Origin: Variovorax sp. RA8
Lineage (GTDB): Bacteria > Pseudomonadota > Gammaproteobacteria > Burkholderiales > Burkholderiaceae_C
DNA: 64,000 bases
Assembly: GCF_901827175.1 (NCBI RefSeq)
Contig: NZ_LR594662.1
Coordinates: 186,001-250,000 of the forward strand
Direction: 5' to 3'
This document shows positions 54,282 to 63,226 of this stretch, in pieces. Each line of letters begins with the position of its first letter. The first letter of the stretch is position 1. Below the pieces are notes generated by a model, which was not told the DNA's origin, ran no database searches, and worked only from the letters and a program-made list of their open reading frames with translations. A program made the position numbers and the translations under genes.

Positions 54282-54542
54282 ATGAAGAAGCGATACACCG
54301 AGGAACAGATCATTGGCTTCCTGCGTGAGGCCGATGCGGGCATGCCGGTCAAGGAGCTGTGCAGGAAGCATGGCTTCAGCGAGCCGAGCTACTACGCCTG
54401 GAAGGCTAAGTTCGGTGGCATGAACGTCTCGGACGCGCAGCGCCTGAAGTCGCTGGAGGCAGAGAACACTAAGCTGAAGAAGCTGCTGGCCAACTCGATG
54501 CTCGAGATCGACGCCATGCGCGAGGTGCTCAAGGGAAAGTGA
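54282..54542 (+). CDS. IS3-family transposase OrfA
   Basis: The 86-residue protein (MKKRYTEEQIIGFLREADAG) has a helix-turn-helix (MPVKELCRKHGFSEPSYYAW) and a leucine-zipper-like coiled region (LKSLEAENTKLKKLLANSML). It recognises the inverted repeats. GGAG at 54269-54272 supports ATG 54282. The last codons overlap OrfB by four bases at a GGGAAAG slip site. Confidence 0.93.
   Translation: MKKRYTEEQIIGFLREADAGMPVKELCRKHGFSEPSYYAWKAKFGGMNVSDAQRLKSLEAENTKLKKLLANSMLEIDAMREVLKGK
54533..54539 (+). promoter_or_regulatory. -1 ribosomal frameshift heptamer GGGAAAG
   Basis: In the OrfA frame the heptamer reads G GGA AAG directly before the TGA stop, which is the X XXY YYZ pattern. A -1 slip would give GGG AAA GTG and continue into OrfB, making the OrfAB fusion transposase. 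The position agrees with IS3 elements; slippage itself has not been shown here. Confidence 0.7.
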
Positions 54543-55417
54543 AGGCCGTGGCGGCGCGGCGCGAGGTCGTGCGGCAGTTTCGGGGTCTGGGCCTGAGCGA
54601 ACGCCGGGCCCTCAGGCTGGTGGGCATGAGTGCCAGCACGCTGCGCTACGAACCCCGCGACGACGGCAATGCGGCCTTGCGCGAGCGCCTGAAGGAGCTC
54701 GCGGGGCAGCACCGCCGCCACGGCTACCGCATGCTGCACAGCCGGCTGCAAATCGACGGTTGGGCCATCAACGTGAAGCGCACCTACCGGATCTATCGCG
54801 AAGAGGGCTTGATGGTGCGAAAGCGGCGGCGCAAGAAGCTGCCGGTGCCAGAGCGCCAGCCACTGGTACGCCCGACACAACCCAACGAGGTGTGGAGCAT
54901 GGACTTTGTGTTTGATGAGCTGGCCAATGGCCGGCGGGTAAAGACGCTGACGGTGGTGGACGACTGTTCCAAGGAGTCGGTGCAGATCGTTGCCGACACA
55001 TCGATCCCCGCGCTGTACGTGACGCGCGTGCTAGACCAGGCCAAGGCCGAGCGGGGCTTGCCCAAGGTGATCCGCACCGACAACGGCCCGGAGTTCGCCG
55101 GACGCACGATGCAGACCTGGGCGGCGAAGAACGGCGTGGAGCTGCGCTTCATCCAGCCCGGCAAGCCGGTGCAGAACGCCTACATCGAGAGCTTCAACAG
55201 CCGCTTCCGCGACGAGTGCCTGTCGCAGCACTGGTTTGCCAGCTTGAGCCACATGCGCAGCGTCATCGACAACTGGCGCGAGGACTACAACCATCGCCGG
55301 CCGCACAGTACCCTGGGGTACGTGCCGCCGGCCGTGTTCGCCGCGCGTTGCTGCCAGCTCGCTGGCAGCAACGCGCAAACAGTCGCATCAACTACGATGC
55401 AAACCCCTGGACTCTAG
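54539..55417 (+). CDS. IS3-family transposase OrfB (DDE integrase domain)
   Basis: The 292-residue frame holds the HTH-21 part (RRHGYRMLHSRLQ) and the rve integrase core. The DDE residues lie in WSMDFVFDE (Asp), IRTDNGPEF (Asp) and NAYIESFNSRFR (Glu). It is expressed mainly as a fusion with OrfA through -1 frameshifting at 54533. The GTG at 54539 could also start it alone. The frame appears complete, so the element should be competent. Confidence 0.94.
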   Translation: MKAVAARREVVRQFRGLGLSERRALRLVGMSASTLRYEPRDDGNAALRERLKELAGQHRRHGYRMLHSRLQIDGWAINVKRTYRIYREEGLMVRKRRRKKLPVPERQPLVRPTQPNEVWSMDFVFDELANGRRVKTLTVVDDCSKESVQIVADTSIPALYVTRVLDQAKAERGLPKVIRTDNGPEFAGRTMQTWAAKNGVELRFIQPGKPVQNAYIESFNSRFRDECLSQHWFASLSHMRSVIDNWREDYNHRRPHSTLGYVPPAVFAARCCQLAGSNAQTVASTTMQTPGL

Positions 55418-55449
55418 ATCGAAGTGCTACGAATGCCGGGGGCAGCGCA
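55409..55449. repeat. Right terminal inverted repeat of the IS
   Basis: This is the reverse complement of the left end and lies just past and partly overlapping the stop of transposase OrfB. Together with the adjoining CTGA (55450-55453), it fixes the element boundary. Confidence 0.9.
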
Positions 55450-56048
55450 CTGAAGTACATCGACACCCGTTCGCCCATCAGGTCGGTGATCGCAGGCGCA
55501 CCCCCTTTGTACGGCACGTGCATCACGTTGAGCTTGACTTGCTGGTTGAACGCTTCTGCGGCCAAGTGCGAGCCGGAGCCGGATCCGGCCGATGCGAAGT
55601 TGAACGCGCCGGGATTCTTGCGCGCGAAATCAAGCATTTCGGGCACCGTCTTATATGGCGCAGCGGCAGGCACCAACAGGACTTGCGGCGCCGTGGCAAC
55701 CAGTGACACCGGGATGAAATCCTTGGCGGCGTCGAACGGCAACTTGTAAAGCGACGGGTTGACCGAGAAGGCTGACGCGTCGTACAGCACGGTGTAGCCG
55801 TCGGCGGCCGACTTGGCAACGGCGTCGGCGCCGATCACTCCCCCTGCGCCCGGCTTGTAATCGAGGACGATCGGTTGGCCCAGCACAGCGCTCATCTCCT
55901 GCGTCACGATGCGCGCGGTGATGTCGGCGCCCCCGCCGGCAGCGTAGGGCACCACCATGCGTATCGGCTTCTCTGGCCATGCGGCCCAACCGCAAAGAGG
56001 AAGGCTGACGGCCAGCGCCGCGATGGTTCCAAGGATTTGTTTTTTCAT
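55450..56048 (-). pseudogene. Bug receptor, N-terminal half, split by IS insertion
   Basis: From ATG 56048 the frame gives a signal peptide (ending GWAAW) and the N-terminal lobe of a Bug-type receptor (PEKPIRMVVPYAAGGGADIT, DYKPGAGGVIGADAVAKSAADG, HVPYKGGAPAITDLMG). It breaks at the CTGA target site and then runs 58 bases into the IS before a stop at 55392. The other half is at 53848-54212. The original gene encoded 319 residues. Confidence 0.93.
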
Positions 56049-56189
56049 GGGTAACTCTCGATCGGGGGGTTGAGGGAACATTGCTCTTCTCATGAGCGAT
56101 TTGCCTAGTGGGGGAGGCAGATTGAGTTGGATGGCGGCCAGCCAAAAGGCTCGAGTCCTTCCAATGCGGCGACGGCTACCCTCACGGGT

Positions 56190-57176
56190 TTACTTGGTGA
56201 TGCGTTCGATCTCACTCATCTCAGACCTGAACACGTTCTCGAACTGCTCGCCTGGAAGACCGAGCGACATGTCCGTGAGGTTGTTCTTCTGGATGTAGTC
56301 CGTCATGGCCGCCCCGCTCCTGGCCTTGAGGAATGCCTGCTGCAATGCCTGGTAGCCGTTCGGGTCCTTCTTCACGAACTCGGCGGACACGACGTAAACA
56401 CCGTAGCGCGAGAGGAAGTTAGGCGACGGCATGGAGTGGCCCAGCTTTGCGAGCTGGCTTTGCAGGGTCTGCGCCTCGTCCCATCGGGGGCTCTTGCGGT
56501 CCGAGCCGATGAAGAGCGCCGTTGTCTTCGGGCGCAGCACCGAGCGCACGAAGTCGTCGCCCAAGTTGGCGGTGACGTCGCCTGCCAGAAGAGCGGTGGC
56601 ACTTTCGGCGCCGCCCTTGTAGTTGACGACGAGAACGTCGATCTTCAGCGTGTCGACGAGCCACTTGGCCAGGACCTCCTGAGCCGTCCCGCCTGTGACC
56701 GAGATGGAAAGCTTTCCGGGGTTGGCCTTCGCCTTGTTGACAAAGTCCACGAAGTCGCGGATGCCGGAGTCATTCTTGACGAGGAAGACCCGCGACTCGT
56801 GCAGGTCAGCCATCATGACCCGAAAGTCGGTCCCCTTGAACCCTGCGTTTCCGCGGGCAATGGCAAGGTTCAAGTCCGGCTGGTTGATCGCCAGCACCGC
56901 CGAGCCGTCGCGGCCCTCACGAAGCAATGCACTGGCACCCAACTGACCACCGGCGCCCGGTTGATTGCGCACCACGACAGTCCGGTTCATCACCTGCTGC
57001 AGCGGAACCGAGATCAGCCGCGCGAAGGCATCGGTGCTGCCTCCTGGCGGGTAGCCGACGATGATCTGCAATGGCTTGTCGCCCTGGGCAATGGCGATGC
57101 GAGGCAGTGCCACGCTTGCAGCCGTCATTCCGAGGGCACGGGAGAACAGGCGGCGGGACATTTGAGGACAGGGCAT
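56190..57176 (-). CDS. Bug-family solute-binding receptor
   Basis: The 328-residue precursor (MPCPQMSRRLFSRALGMTAA) has a leader with paired arginines and a cleavage near AIAQG. The family block QIIVGYPPGGSTDAFARLIS and the loop VVRNQPGAGGQLGASALLRE are present. GGAG precedes ATG 57176; longer starts to 57416 are not supported. It is a separate, intact receptor next to the IS-split one, in the same operon. The two may bind related ligands. Confidence 0.9.
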   Translation of the reverse strand: MPCPQMSRRLFSRALGMTAASVALPRIAIAQGDKPLQIIVGYPPGGSTDAFARLISVPLQQVMNRTVVVRNQPGAGGQLGASALLREGRDGSAVLAINQPDLNLAIARGNAGFKGTDFRVMMADLHESRVFLVKNDSGIRDFVDFVNKAKANPGKLSISVTGGTAQEVLAKWLVDTLKIDVLVVNYKGGAESATALLAGDVTANLGDDFVRSVLRPKTTALFIGSDRKSPRWDEAQTLQSQLAKLGHSMPSPNFLSRYGVYVVSAEFVKKDPNGYQALQQAFLKARSGAAMTDYIQKNNLTDMSLGLPGEQFENVFRSEMSEIERITK

Positions 57177-57280
57177 GTTCAGAACTCCAGGGTTGGTTGA
57201 AGGTGTGACCGGCGTGGCGGTCCGCAAGAGCAAGGGTTTCCAGCCCCGGACTCGAGCTTCCCCGGTTGGCTTAAAGGGCA

Positions 57281-58462
57281 TCAGCCCAGCAGACGTGCGT
57301 CGTAGGGCGTGGTGTTGAGTTGCTCGCAGCCGGTTGCGGTCACCACCACCACGTCTTCCAAATGGGCGCCGCCCACGTGCGGCTGGTCGGGCAGAACGAT
57401 GCGTGGCTCCAGGCACATCACCATGTTCTCCTCGACGACGAAGTCGACACGGCGGTCCACGAGAGGCTCGCCGTGCAGTCCGTAGCCGAGTTGGTGGCCC
57501 GTATTGCCGGTGTAGGTGTAGTCGCCCCAGCCGCTGTCCGCGATGACCTCACGCGCGCGCGCATCGATGGCCTTGCCCGTCACACCAGGGCGAATCATCT
57601 TCTTGGCCTCCTGCAGAGCAAGGTAAGTGGCCTTGTAGATGGACCGCTGCGTTTCCGTCGGCTCGTCGCCGCACAGGACAGTGCGGCCAAGGTCGGCGGT
57701 GTAGCCTTTGACGACCGCGCCGAGGTCCACGATGACCATCTCGCCGGAGTTGATGACCTTCTCGGTTGCGATGCGCTCGAACATCGAGGCATTCGCGCCG
57801 GAGGCGATCAGCGGGATGAAGGGCTCGAACTCGGATCCTGCGCGGCGCATGGCGGTCACCGCGGCCGCAGAGACCGACTGCTCGGTCACTCCGGGCCGGA
57901 TGGCATCAATGGCGGCCAGCGCGCCCAGGTCGGCCACACGCAGCGAATTGCGGATGAGCTCGATCTCGATGGGGTGCTTGACCGCCGTCAGCTGCAGCCA
58001 CATCGGCGTGACGTCGCCAATCTGCAGCGCGGGGCAGCGCTTCGTGAGCCCCTGAAACACCATGTGCGGCATGATGTCCGTGGCGATGCGTCCTTCGCTC
58101 ACGCCGTAGTCCGCGAGCATCTTTTCGATGACCTCATGCCACTTCGATACGTGGGGCAGCCGGCGAGCGTCCTCGATGTCCGACTTGAAGCGGATGCGCA
58201 GGTCGTCGCTGCCGGAGATGTAGCCGACCACAGGCGGCCGGCCTTTGACGACCAAAGCTACGTACTCTGGCTCCAGGAAGGGGCGAAAGCCTTTGACGTA
58301 GAAGTCGGTTGCCCATCGCACCGCTTCGGCCTTGAAGAAGAGGAATGCGTCGAAGCCTGACTTCTCCAGTGCGTTCTGCAGCTTTTGCTGCTTGATGGCA
58401 TGCAGTTCGTCGCCTGCGTAGTAGCTGGGCGGTTGTTTGGCGAAGTTGATGTCCTTGTTCAT
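57281..58462 (-). CDS. M24-family peptidase (Xaa-Pro dipeptidase-like)
   Basis: The 393-residue enzyme has the creatinase/aminopeptidase N-terminal domain (residues about 20-155) and the pita-bread catalytic fold. The metal ligands appear as VIVDLGA and YTADLGRT (two Asp), TGHQLGYGLHGEP (His), CLEPRI (Glu) and HLEDVV (Glu). It would cleave a peptide or a C-N bond in an amide such as creatine. It lies between a Bug receptor and a threonine aldolase in one operon, so it likely works on a nitrogen-containing nutrient. Confidence 0.91.
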   Translation of the reverse strand: MNKDINFAKQPPSYYAGDELHAIKQQKLQNALEKSGFDAFLFFKAEAVRWATDFYVKGFRPFLEPEYVALVVKGRPPVVGYISGSDDLRIRFKSDIEDARRLPHVSKWHEVIEKMLADYGVSEGRIATDIMPHMVFQGLTKRCPALQIGDVTPMWLQLTAVKHPIEIELIRNSLRVADLGALAAIDAIRPGVTEQSVSAAAVTAMRRAGSEFEPFIPLIASGANASMFERIATEKVINSGEMVIVDLGAVVKGYTADLGRTVLCGDEPTETQRSIYKATYLALQEAKKMIRPGVTGKAIDARAREVIADSGWGDYTYTGNTGHQLGYGLHGEPLVDRRVDFVVEENMVMCLEPRIVLPDQPHVGGAHLEDVVVVTATGCEQLNTTPYDARLLG

Positions 58463-58501
58463 GGCTGAGTGGTCCGTTTGGTGGTGGTGGGGCGCGCGCT
58501 T

Positions 58502-59566
58502 TCAGGAGCCGCGTACGTGGGTGCCGCGTTCGGCGGCAACAGCTTTGAAGACTTCCACGGCAGTTCTGATGCCGCTTTCCGAGACATGACGATGGGTGAC
58601 ACACCGCATCAGGGTGGGCCCCCACGGGCGGACCAGGACACCTTGACTGCGCAGAGAGGCCTCCCATTGCTGGGCAGTGCGCCCCGTCGCCAGCACGTCC
58701 ACCTGGACGATGTTGGTCTGCGGGTGCTTGATGCGCAAAGTTGCAACGCTGGCCAGCCCGTCAGCCAACAGCCGTGCGCAGGCATGGTCTTGCGACAAGC
58801 GGTCCACCATCGACTGCAGTGCTTCCAGGCCTGCTGCCGCGGCAATGCCAACCTGGCGCTGGCTTCCGCCCAGCAGCTTGCGCAGCCAGCGCGCGCGCTG
58901 GATAGTCTCGACAGGGCCGACAAGAACGGCGCCCATGGGCGCGCTCAGTCCTTTGGATAGACAGACAGAGACCGTGTCGGCCTGCGCGGCAATGCTCGAT
59001 GCAGGAACGCTCAGCGTGAGAGCCGCGTTGAACAGGCGCGCACCGTCCAAATGGACGCGAGCGTCCGCAGCGCGCGCCAACTCGAAGACCTGGCGCATGT
59101 GGTCCAGGGAAGCCACCGCGCCACCTTCGTTGTTGTGCGAAGTTTCAACACACACGAGGCGGACCTTCAGGCCTCCCTTCGTGGACGCAAGCGTTGCTTG
59201 CAGTGAGGCCAGGTCAAGCGCGCCCTCAGGGTCAGGGATGGGCTGGTAGAACGCCCCCGTGATGGCTGCTGCGCCGCGTTCGGCGGTGTAGATGTGGGAA
59301 CCGCTGCCTGCGATGACGACGTCCTGCCGGCTGGCTTGCGCCAGGATGGCCAGCAGGTTGGCCATCGTGGCGCTCGGCGCATAGAGCCCGGCGGGCTTGC
59401 CCAAGAGCTTAGCGGTGTACTGCTCAAGCTCAACGGCAGTCGGGTCGCCGTCCAGTCCATCGTCGCCCAATGGCGCCTGGCGCATGCGGTCGTACATCGA
59501 CTCGGTCGGCAGCGTGACGGTGTCGCTACGCAGATCGACGGTATTGGAAAAAGCGGTGATGCTCAT
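58502..59566 (-). CDS. Low-specificity L-threonine aldolase-like PLP enzyme
   Basis: The 354-residue enzyme is of the threonine aldolase/beta-eliminating lyase fold (fold type I). The N-terminal VDLRSDTVTLPTESM is highly typical, ARVHLDGARLFNAA carries the Asp that binds PLP nitrogen, and SVCLSKGLSAPMGA holds the PLP lysine. It would split a beta-hydroxy amino acid into glycine and an aldehyde. It is first in the minus-strand operon and is divergent from its LysR gene. Confidence 0.92.
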   Translation of the reverse strand: MSITAFSNTVDLRSDTVTLPTESMYDRMRQAPLGDDGLDGDPTAVELEQYTAKLLGKPAGLYAPSATMANLLAILAQASRQDVVIAGSGSHIYTAERGAAAITGAFYQPIPDPEGALDLASLQATLASTKGGLKVRLVCVETSHNNEGGAVASLDHMRQVFELARAADARVHLDGARLFNAALTLSVPASSIAAQADTVSVCLSKGLSAPMGAVLVGPVETIQRARWLRKLLGGSQRQVGIAAAAGLEALQSMVDRLSQDHACARLLADGLASVATLRIKHPQTNIVQVDVLATGRTAQQWEASLRSQGVLVRPWGPTLMRCVTHRHVSESGIRTAVEVFKAVAAERGTHVRGS

Positions 59567-59634
59567 GGACTTGATTAGTTGCGTTTGGTGACTGGTACGT
59601 GAACGCCGCGTCGCCGTGGAAGTAATTTATGCAG

Positions 59635-59647
59635 TTCACGCTGTGAA
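59635..59647. promoter_or_regulatory. LysR-type T-N11-A box
   Basis: TTCAC and GTGAA flank GCT, a perfect short palindrome that fits T-N11-A exactly (T59635, A59647). It lies in the 121-base gap between the aldolase gene and its LysR regulator, 40 bases before the LysR start. A half-site, CGTGAAC, occurs at 59598-59604. Confidence 0.65.
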
Positions 59648-59687
59648 GGGAATTGATAAGATCCGATTTCAGTTTTGAGAAATCCTC

Positions 59688-60566
59688 GTGAATCTTTCCG
59701 CTCTGAACACCCTTCGCGCCATCCTGGTGCACGGAAATTTCACGGCCGCGGGTGTGGCGGTCGGGTGTACGCCTAGCGCCGTGAGCCTGCAGATCAAACA
59801 GCTGGAGCAGTTCTTCGGACAGCCACTGTTCGACCGCAGCACACGTTCCGTGAGACCCACACCGTTCGCCTTGGAGATCGCGGGAGCGGCCACGGACTTC
59901 ATCGCCAAGGTGGAGTCGCTGCGGTCGCGGCCGTCGATGACAGTGGAGGGCCTGTTCCGCCTCGGCGTCATCACGAGCATGCAAAGCGATGTTCTGCCGC
60001 TCGCGCTTCGCACGCTGCGCTCCCGTCACCCTTTGCTGAGCGTGCGCATCCCGCCGCTGAACGACTCCGACGAGCTGCTGACTGAATTGCGGGCAGGACG
60101 CATCGATGCCGCGCTACTCGTGCGCCCTGACAACGGGGGCTCCACTCGGATGGTCTGGCGCGAGGTCTATCGGCAGCCCTACGTGATGCTTGCGCCTGCA
60201 GACGCAAAATCGTCAGACCCGAGGGTGCTGCTGCGCACCTACGGCTGGATTGCCTACGACATGAGCTTGGCTGGTGGCAGGACGGCAGCCAGACAGGTGC
60301 GCGGCTTGGAGCCCAACATTCAAAGCACCATGGAGCTGCGCTCGGTCGATGCCATCGTCTCGATGGTCTCCGAAGGGATGGGCGTAACGGTCTTGCCGCT
60401 GCCGCGCCGCCCGATGCTGCAGGCGTACGAATTGAAGGAAATCGGGCTGGGCCGCACCACGCCCTTCCGCCGCATTTCGCTGGTCTGGCGGCGTGCTGAT
60501 GATGACAACAGAAAAGTCGCAGCCGTAGCGGATGCGTTCAACAGCCATCAGTCGCCGCAGCGCTGA
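59688..60566 (+). CDS. LysR-family transcriptional regulator
   Basis: The 292-residue protein starts at GTG 59688 (NLSALNTLRAILVHGNF). It has a LysR helix-turn-helix (GNFTAAGVAVGCTPSAVSLQIKQLEQ) and an effector domain (RAGRIDAALLV, SMVSEGMGVTVLPL). It is divergent from the threonine aldolase operon and is the likely activator of it through the T-N11-A site. Confidence 0.91.
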   Translation: MNLSALNTLRAILVHGNFTAAGVAVGCTPSAVSLQIKQLEQFFGQPLFDRSTRSVRPTPFALEIAGAATDFIAKVESLRSRPSMTVEGLFRLGVITSMQSDVLPLALRTLRSRHPLLSVRIPPLNDSDELLTELRAGRIDAALLVRPDNGGSTRMVWREVYRQPYVMLAPADAKSSDPRVLLRTYGWIAYDMSLAGGRTAARQVRGLEPNIQSTMELRSVDAIVSMVSEGMGVTVLPLPRRPMLQAYELKEIGLGRTTPFRRISLVWRRADDDNRKVAAVADAFNSHQSPQR

Positions 60567-61041
60567 GCCATGGCATCCCGGCACGCACGGTTTTGGCGTA
60601 TGTGGCGCAGCGCATGCAGCGCCATGAGCCAAGGCCCCGGCTCATACCAACTTGCGATAAGCGACTCCCGTGTTGCGCAAGTCCGCGCAGCAATGGAGTG
60701 TGGGTTGGCCACGTCGGCGCTGCTGTCATTTAATGCAGCTGCGGCTGCACGCCAGCGCGGATGGTCGGTCCACCACGGACTATCCATGCACTAGCTAAAT
60801 GACCGCTTGCCGGCGCCGAAAAGTGGCGGTCGTCCGTCAGCATTGGGCCCTGAACCGCCTTGCGGCCGATCACGCCGAAGGTCCGAGATCAGTCTTAAGC
60901 GGGTATTCACGAAGCCTTAGCTTCCCGATCCGGAAGGCGCCAGTCCCAGAAGCAAAGAGCAAGCGCGCAGTTTGTGACTCAAACGCGGCTGACATGAGAG
61001 AGTCGGGCGAAGAGACTGGTGAATCCGCCTTTCCCGCTCTC
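60567..61041. other. 475-base region with no supported gene
   Basis: The stretch is less GC-rich than its surroundings and carries no frame with a family match. It includes short inverted runs (for example GCAGCTGCGGCTGC near 60736), but I see no gene or RNA here. It may contain the promoter of the hypothetical gene at 61042. Confidence 0.5.
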
Positions 61042-61272
61042 ATGCCCCTCACACTCCTCCACCGCATCGCCCACCACCCCCTCCCCCTCGTCCTCACCTC
61101 CGACCCCGACATCCAAGCCATCCTCCCCCTCATCCACGCAGGCCACGTCAAGGCCGCGATGCAGGTGACGCTCGATCCTTGGGGCGGAGGTCCGCAGCCG
61201 GGGATCGTGGTGACGGAGCTCACGGCGGCGGGGAGGGCGGCGTTGGAGCGGTTGGCCAGGGAAGGAGAGTGA
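61042..61272 (+). CDS. Small hypothetical protein
   Basis: The 76-residue protein (MPLTLLHRIAHHPLPLVLTS, then DPDIQAILPLIHAGHVKAAM) is mixed alpha-beta. The codon usage is skewed to CTC and CCC in its first half, unlike surrounding genes. An ATG at 60994 would add 16 residues. I recognise no family. It could be a real short gene or a chance frame. Confidence 0.45.
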   Translation: MPLTLLHRIAHHPLPLVLTSDPDIQAILPLIHAGHVKAAMQVTLDPWGGGPQPGIVVTELTAAGRAALERLAREGE

Positions 61273-61502
61273 GGGGCGACCTCTGGGCAGGGCGCCGGGC
61301 GATCGGGTGCCTTGAAGCAGGCTCCTCAACACTTCAGTTCGAAGTACCTCTTCGCGCAAGCTCCCCCTGTGTTGCTTGAAGCGTGCAACGCCATGAGCCG
61401 GCAGCCAAGCGCCTCGAGTGCTTGAGGGCGGCGCGCGCGCGCAAAGAGCCAGCTGCGACGTACATGGGGCTGCAGCGCGCCCAGCCTGCCGGGTCCGATC
61501 CG

Positions 61503-62828
61503 CTAACGGACGCCGGCAGCCAGGCACGCTGCCAACTGCCGCGCGGTTCGCGCGCTGGCGCCCTTGCCGGTAATCGCCAGCGCCGGGGGGTGGGCCAGCA
61601 TCGTCCCGAAGACCGCCCGCACTTCTTCGGCGCCGATGTCGTCGATCATGGCAATCGCTCCGGCCATCGGCGTCACGGTTCCAGTGGCGAAGAGCTCTTC
61701 GACCGCCTGCTCCATCGTTGCGTAGGTCCGCTCTCCGGCGCGCACACGCGACACGGTCAGCTGATTTTTTGCCCGCTCCAGGTGCACAGGATCGATGGCC
61801 GTGGCCTGCGCGCGCAGCAGGCCGCCCGTCTCCGTCACCAGCGCCTCGAGCTGGTCCGGGGTCGTGACCGCATGCACCACGAAGTTGGCCCAGACGTCTC
61901 CGCTGTCCATCGTGGAATGGGCCGTGTAGGCCAGGCCGAGTTGCTCCCGGATCCTGTCGACCAGGGGCGCCGACATCCCGCCTCCAAACAAGTTGGCCGC
62001 CAGCATTGCGGCAAGCCGCCAGCGCTGCTGCGACATCTCTTCTTGCCGCGCGGGCGCCAGCGGGTAGGCGAGGTTGAAAAACACCTGCGACACCTGCGTG
62101 AAGCGCCGGGCCATGGCATGACCGACGTACTTCGCGGGCGCCGGCCGTAGCGGCACGTGTGGTTCGGCCGATCGGGGCATCGCTGCAAAGAGTTCCCCGG
62201 CGAGCGCCACCCAGGCTTCGACGTCGAAGTCCCCGGCCGCAGCGACGACGGTCTTTTCCGCGACGTAGTGGGACCGCACGTGGCGGACCAGATCGTGCCG
62301 TGTAAAGCCTTCGATGTTCCCGACGGTGCCGATCACCGGCATGCCCATCGGGTCGTCGCCCCAGATGGCGCGGTCGAGCAGCTCGCTGGAGCCATCCTCC
62401 GGATCTTCCTCGTACTCGATGGCCTCCTGGCGAATCACTTCCAGCTCGCGCTGCAATTCATGGGCGGGAAATGTGCTGTTCAGGACGATGTCGGCCGTCA
62501 TGCGCAGCAGGTGCTCCGCGTGCCGGCCCAGGCCTGTCATGAAGTAGCCGGTGGTGTCCTTGCCGGTGAAGGCGTTGACCTCCGCGCCCAGCCGCTCCGC
62601 ATCCAGATTGATGGCCTGCACGGAGCGGGTGGTGGTCCCCTTGAACGCCATGTGCTCCAGGACATGGCCGATGCCGTTTGTGCCCGGCGTTTCGTCGCGG
62701 GAGCCGACGCGCAGGAACACGCCCACACTGGCGCTCTGCACGTGGGGCATTGGGATGGCGAGCAGCCGCACCCCGTTGGCAAGCGTGTGAAGGGCGAAGG
62801 TGGCGCGCTTCGCCGGCAGCCGGCCCAT
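61503..62828 (-). CDS. M16-family zinc peptidase (PqqL/processing-peptidase-like)
   Basis: The 441-residue protein has the inverted zinc motif HVLEHMAFKG (HxxEH) with the distant Glu in RQEAIEYEEDPED, both in the first 150 residues. The second, inactive M16 half follows (YPLAPARQEEMSQQRW, LVDRIREQLGLAYTAHS). It lacks a signal peptide, so it is probably cytoplasmic. The XRE regulator gene lies three bases upstream in the same direction, so the two are likely one operon. Confidence 0.9.
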   Translation of the reverse strand: MGRLPAKRATFALHTLANGVRLLAIPMPHVQSASVGVFLRVGSRDETPGTNGIGHVLEHMAFKGTTTRSVQAINLDAERLGAEVNAFTGKDTTGYFMTGLGRHAEHLLRMTADIVLNSTFPAHELQRELEVIRQEAIEYEEDPEDGSSELLDRAIWGDDPMGMPVIGTVGNIEGFTRHDLVRHVRSHYVAEKTVVAAAGDFDVEAWVALAGELFAAMPRSAEPHVPLRPAPAKYVGHAMARRFTQVSQVFFNLAYPLAPARQEEMSQQRWRLAAMLAANLFGGGMSAPLVDRIREQLGLAYTAHSTMDSGDVWANFVVHAVTTPDQLEALVTETGGLLRAQATAIDPVHLERAKNQLTVSRVRAGERTYATMEQAVEELFATGTVTPMAGAIAMIDDIGAEEVRAVFGTMLAHPPALAITGKGASARTARQLAACLAAGVR

Positions 62829-62831
62829 GGC

Positions 62832-63089
62832 TCAGCGGCCTTCAGGCTGCTGCAGCCTGACGCCGATGCCGTAGAGCGCGAGCAGGCCCAGCACGTGCCC
62901 GATGGCCACGCCGGGCTCACCCGCTTCGATGCGGCCGATGGTCTGGACATGCACGCCCAGGCGCGCGGCCGCGGCGGCCTGACCCTCCCCGGCCGCCGTC
63001 CGGGCCAGCCTTGCCGCTGCCCCCAATTCACGGATTGAACGCAAGGCGTCGCCGCCGATGTCTGCCGAAATTCTCTTGCCTTGCGCCAT
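62832..63089 (-). CDS. XRE-family transcriptional regulator
   Basis: The 85-residue protein has a helix-turn-helix (ARTAAGEGQAAAAARLGVHVQTIGRIEAGEPGVAI, residues about 30-64) of the Cro/CI class and a basic N-terminus. It is immediately upstream of the M16 peptidase gene and probably autoregulates this unit, though the target is not known. Confidence 0.82.
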   Translation of the reverse strand: MAQGKRISADIGGDALRSIRELGAAARLARTAAGEGQAAAAARLGVHVQTIGRIEAGEPGVAIGHVLGLLALYGIGVRLQQPEGR

Positions 63090-63226
63090 GGCAGCATTGT
63101 CGCCGCGCCCGCCGCTCGGCTCGCGTCAGGGCCCGGTGCCCACGAGCGATCCGCGGTCAGACCTCTCCTGCTCTCCTGCTCTCCGCATGCGCAGGACATC
63201 TGGCGCGCCAACCCTCTCGGTTGAGC

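Larger units (their letters stand above)
54213..55449 (+). mobile_element. IS3-family insertion sequence (IS407-type), 1237 bp
   Basis: The element is bounded by inverted repeats that begin TGCGCTGCCCCCGG (left 54213-54254, right 55449-55409, about 35 of 42 positions matching with one gap). CTGA is duplicated at both sides (54209-54212 and 55450-55453). A four-base duplication, two overlapping transposase frames and the DDE sequence fit the IS407 subgroup of IS3. It disrupts a Bug receptor gene. The element itself looks complete and could be active. Confidence 0.95.
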
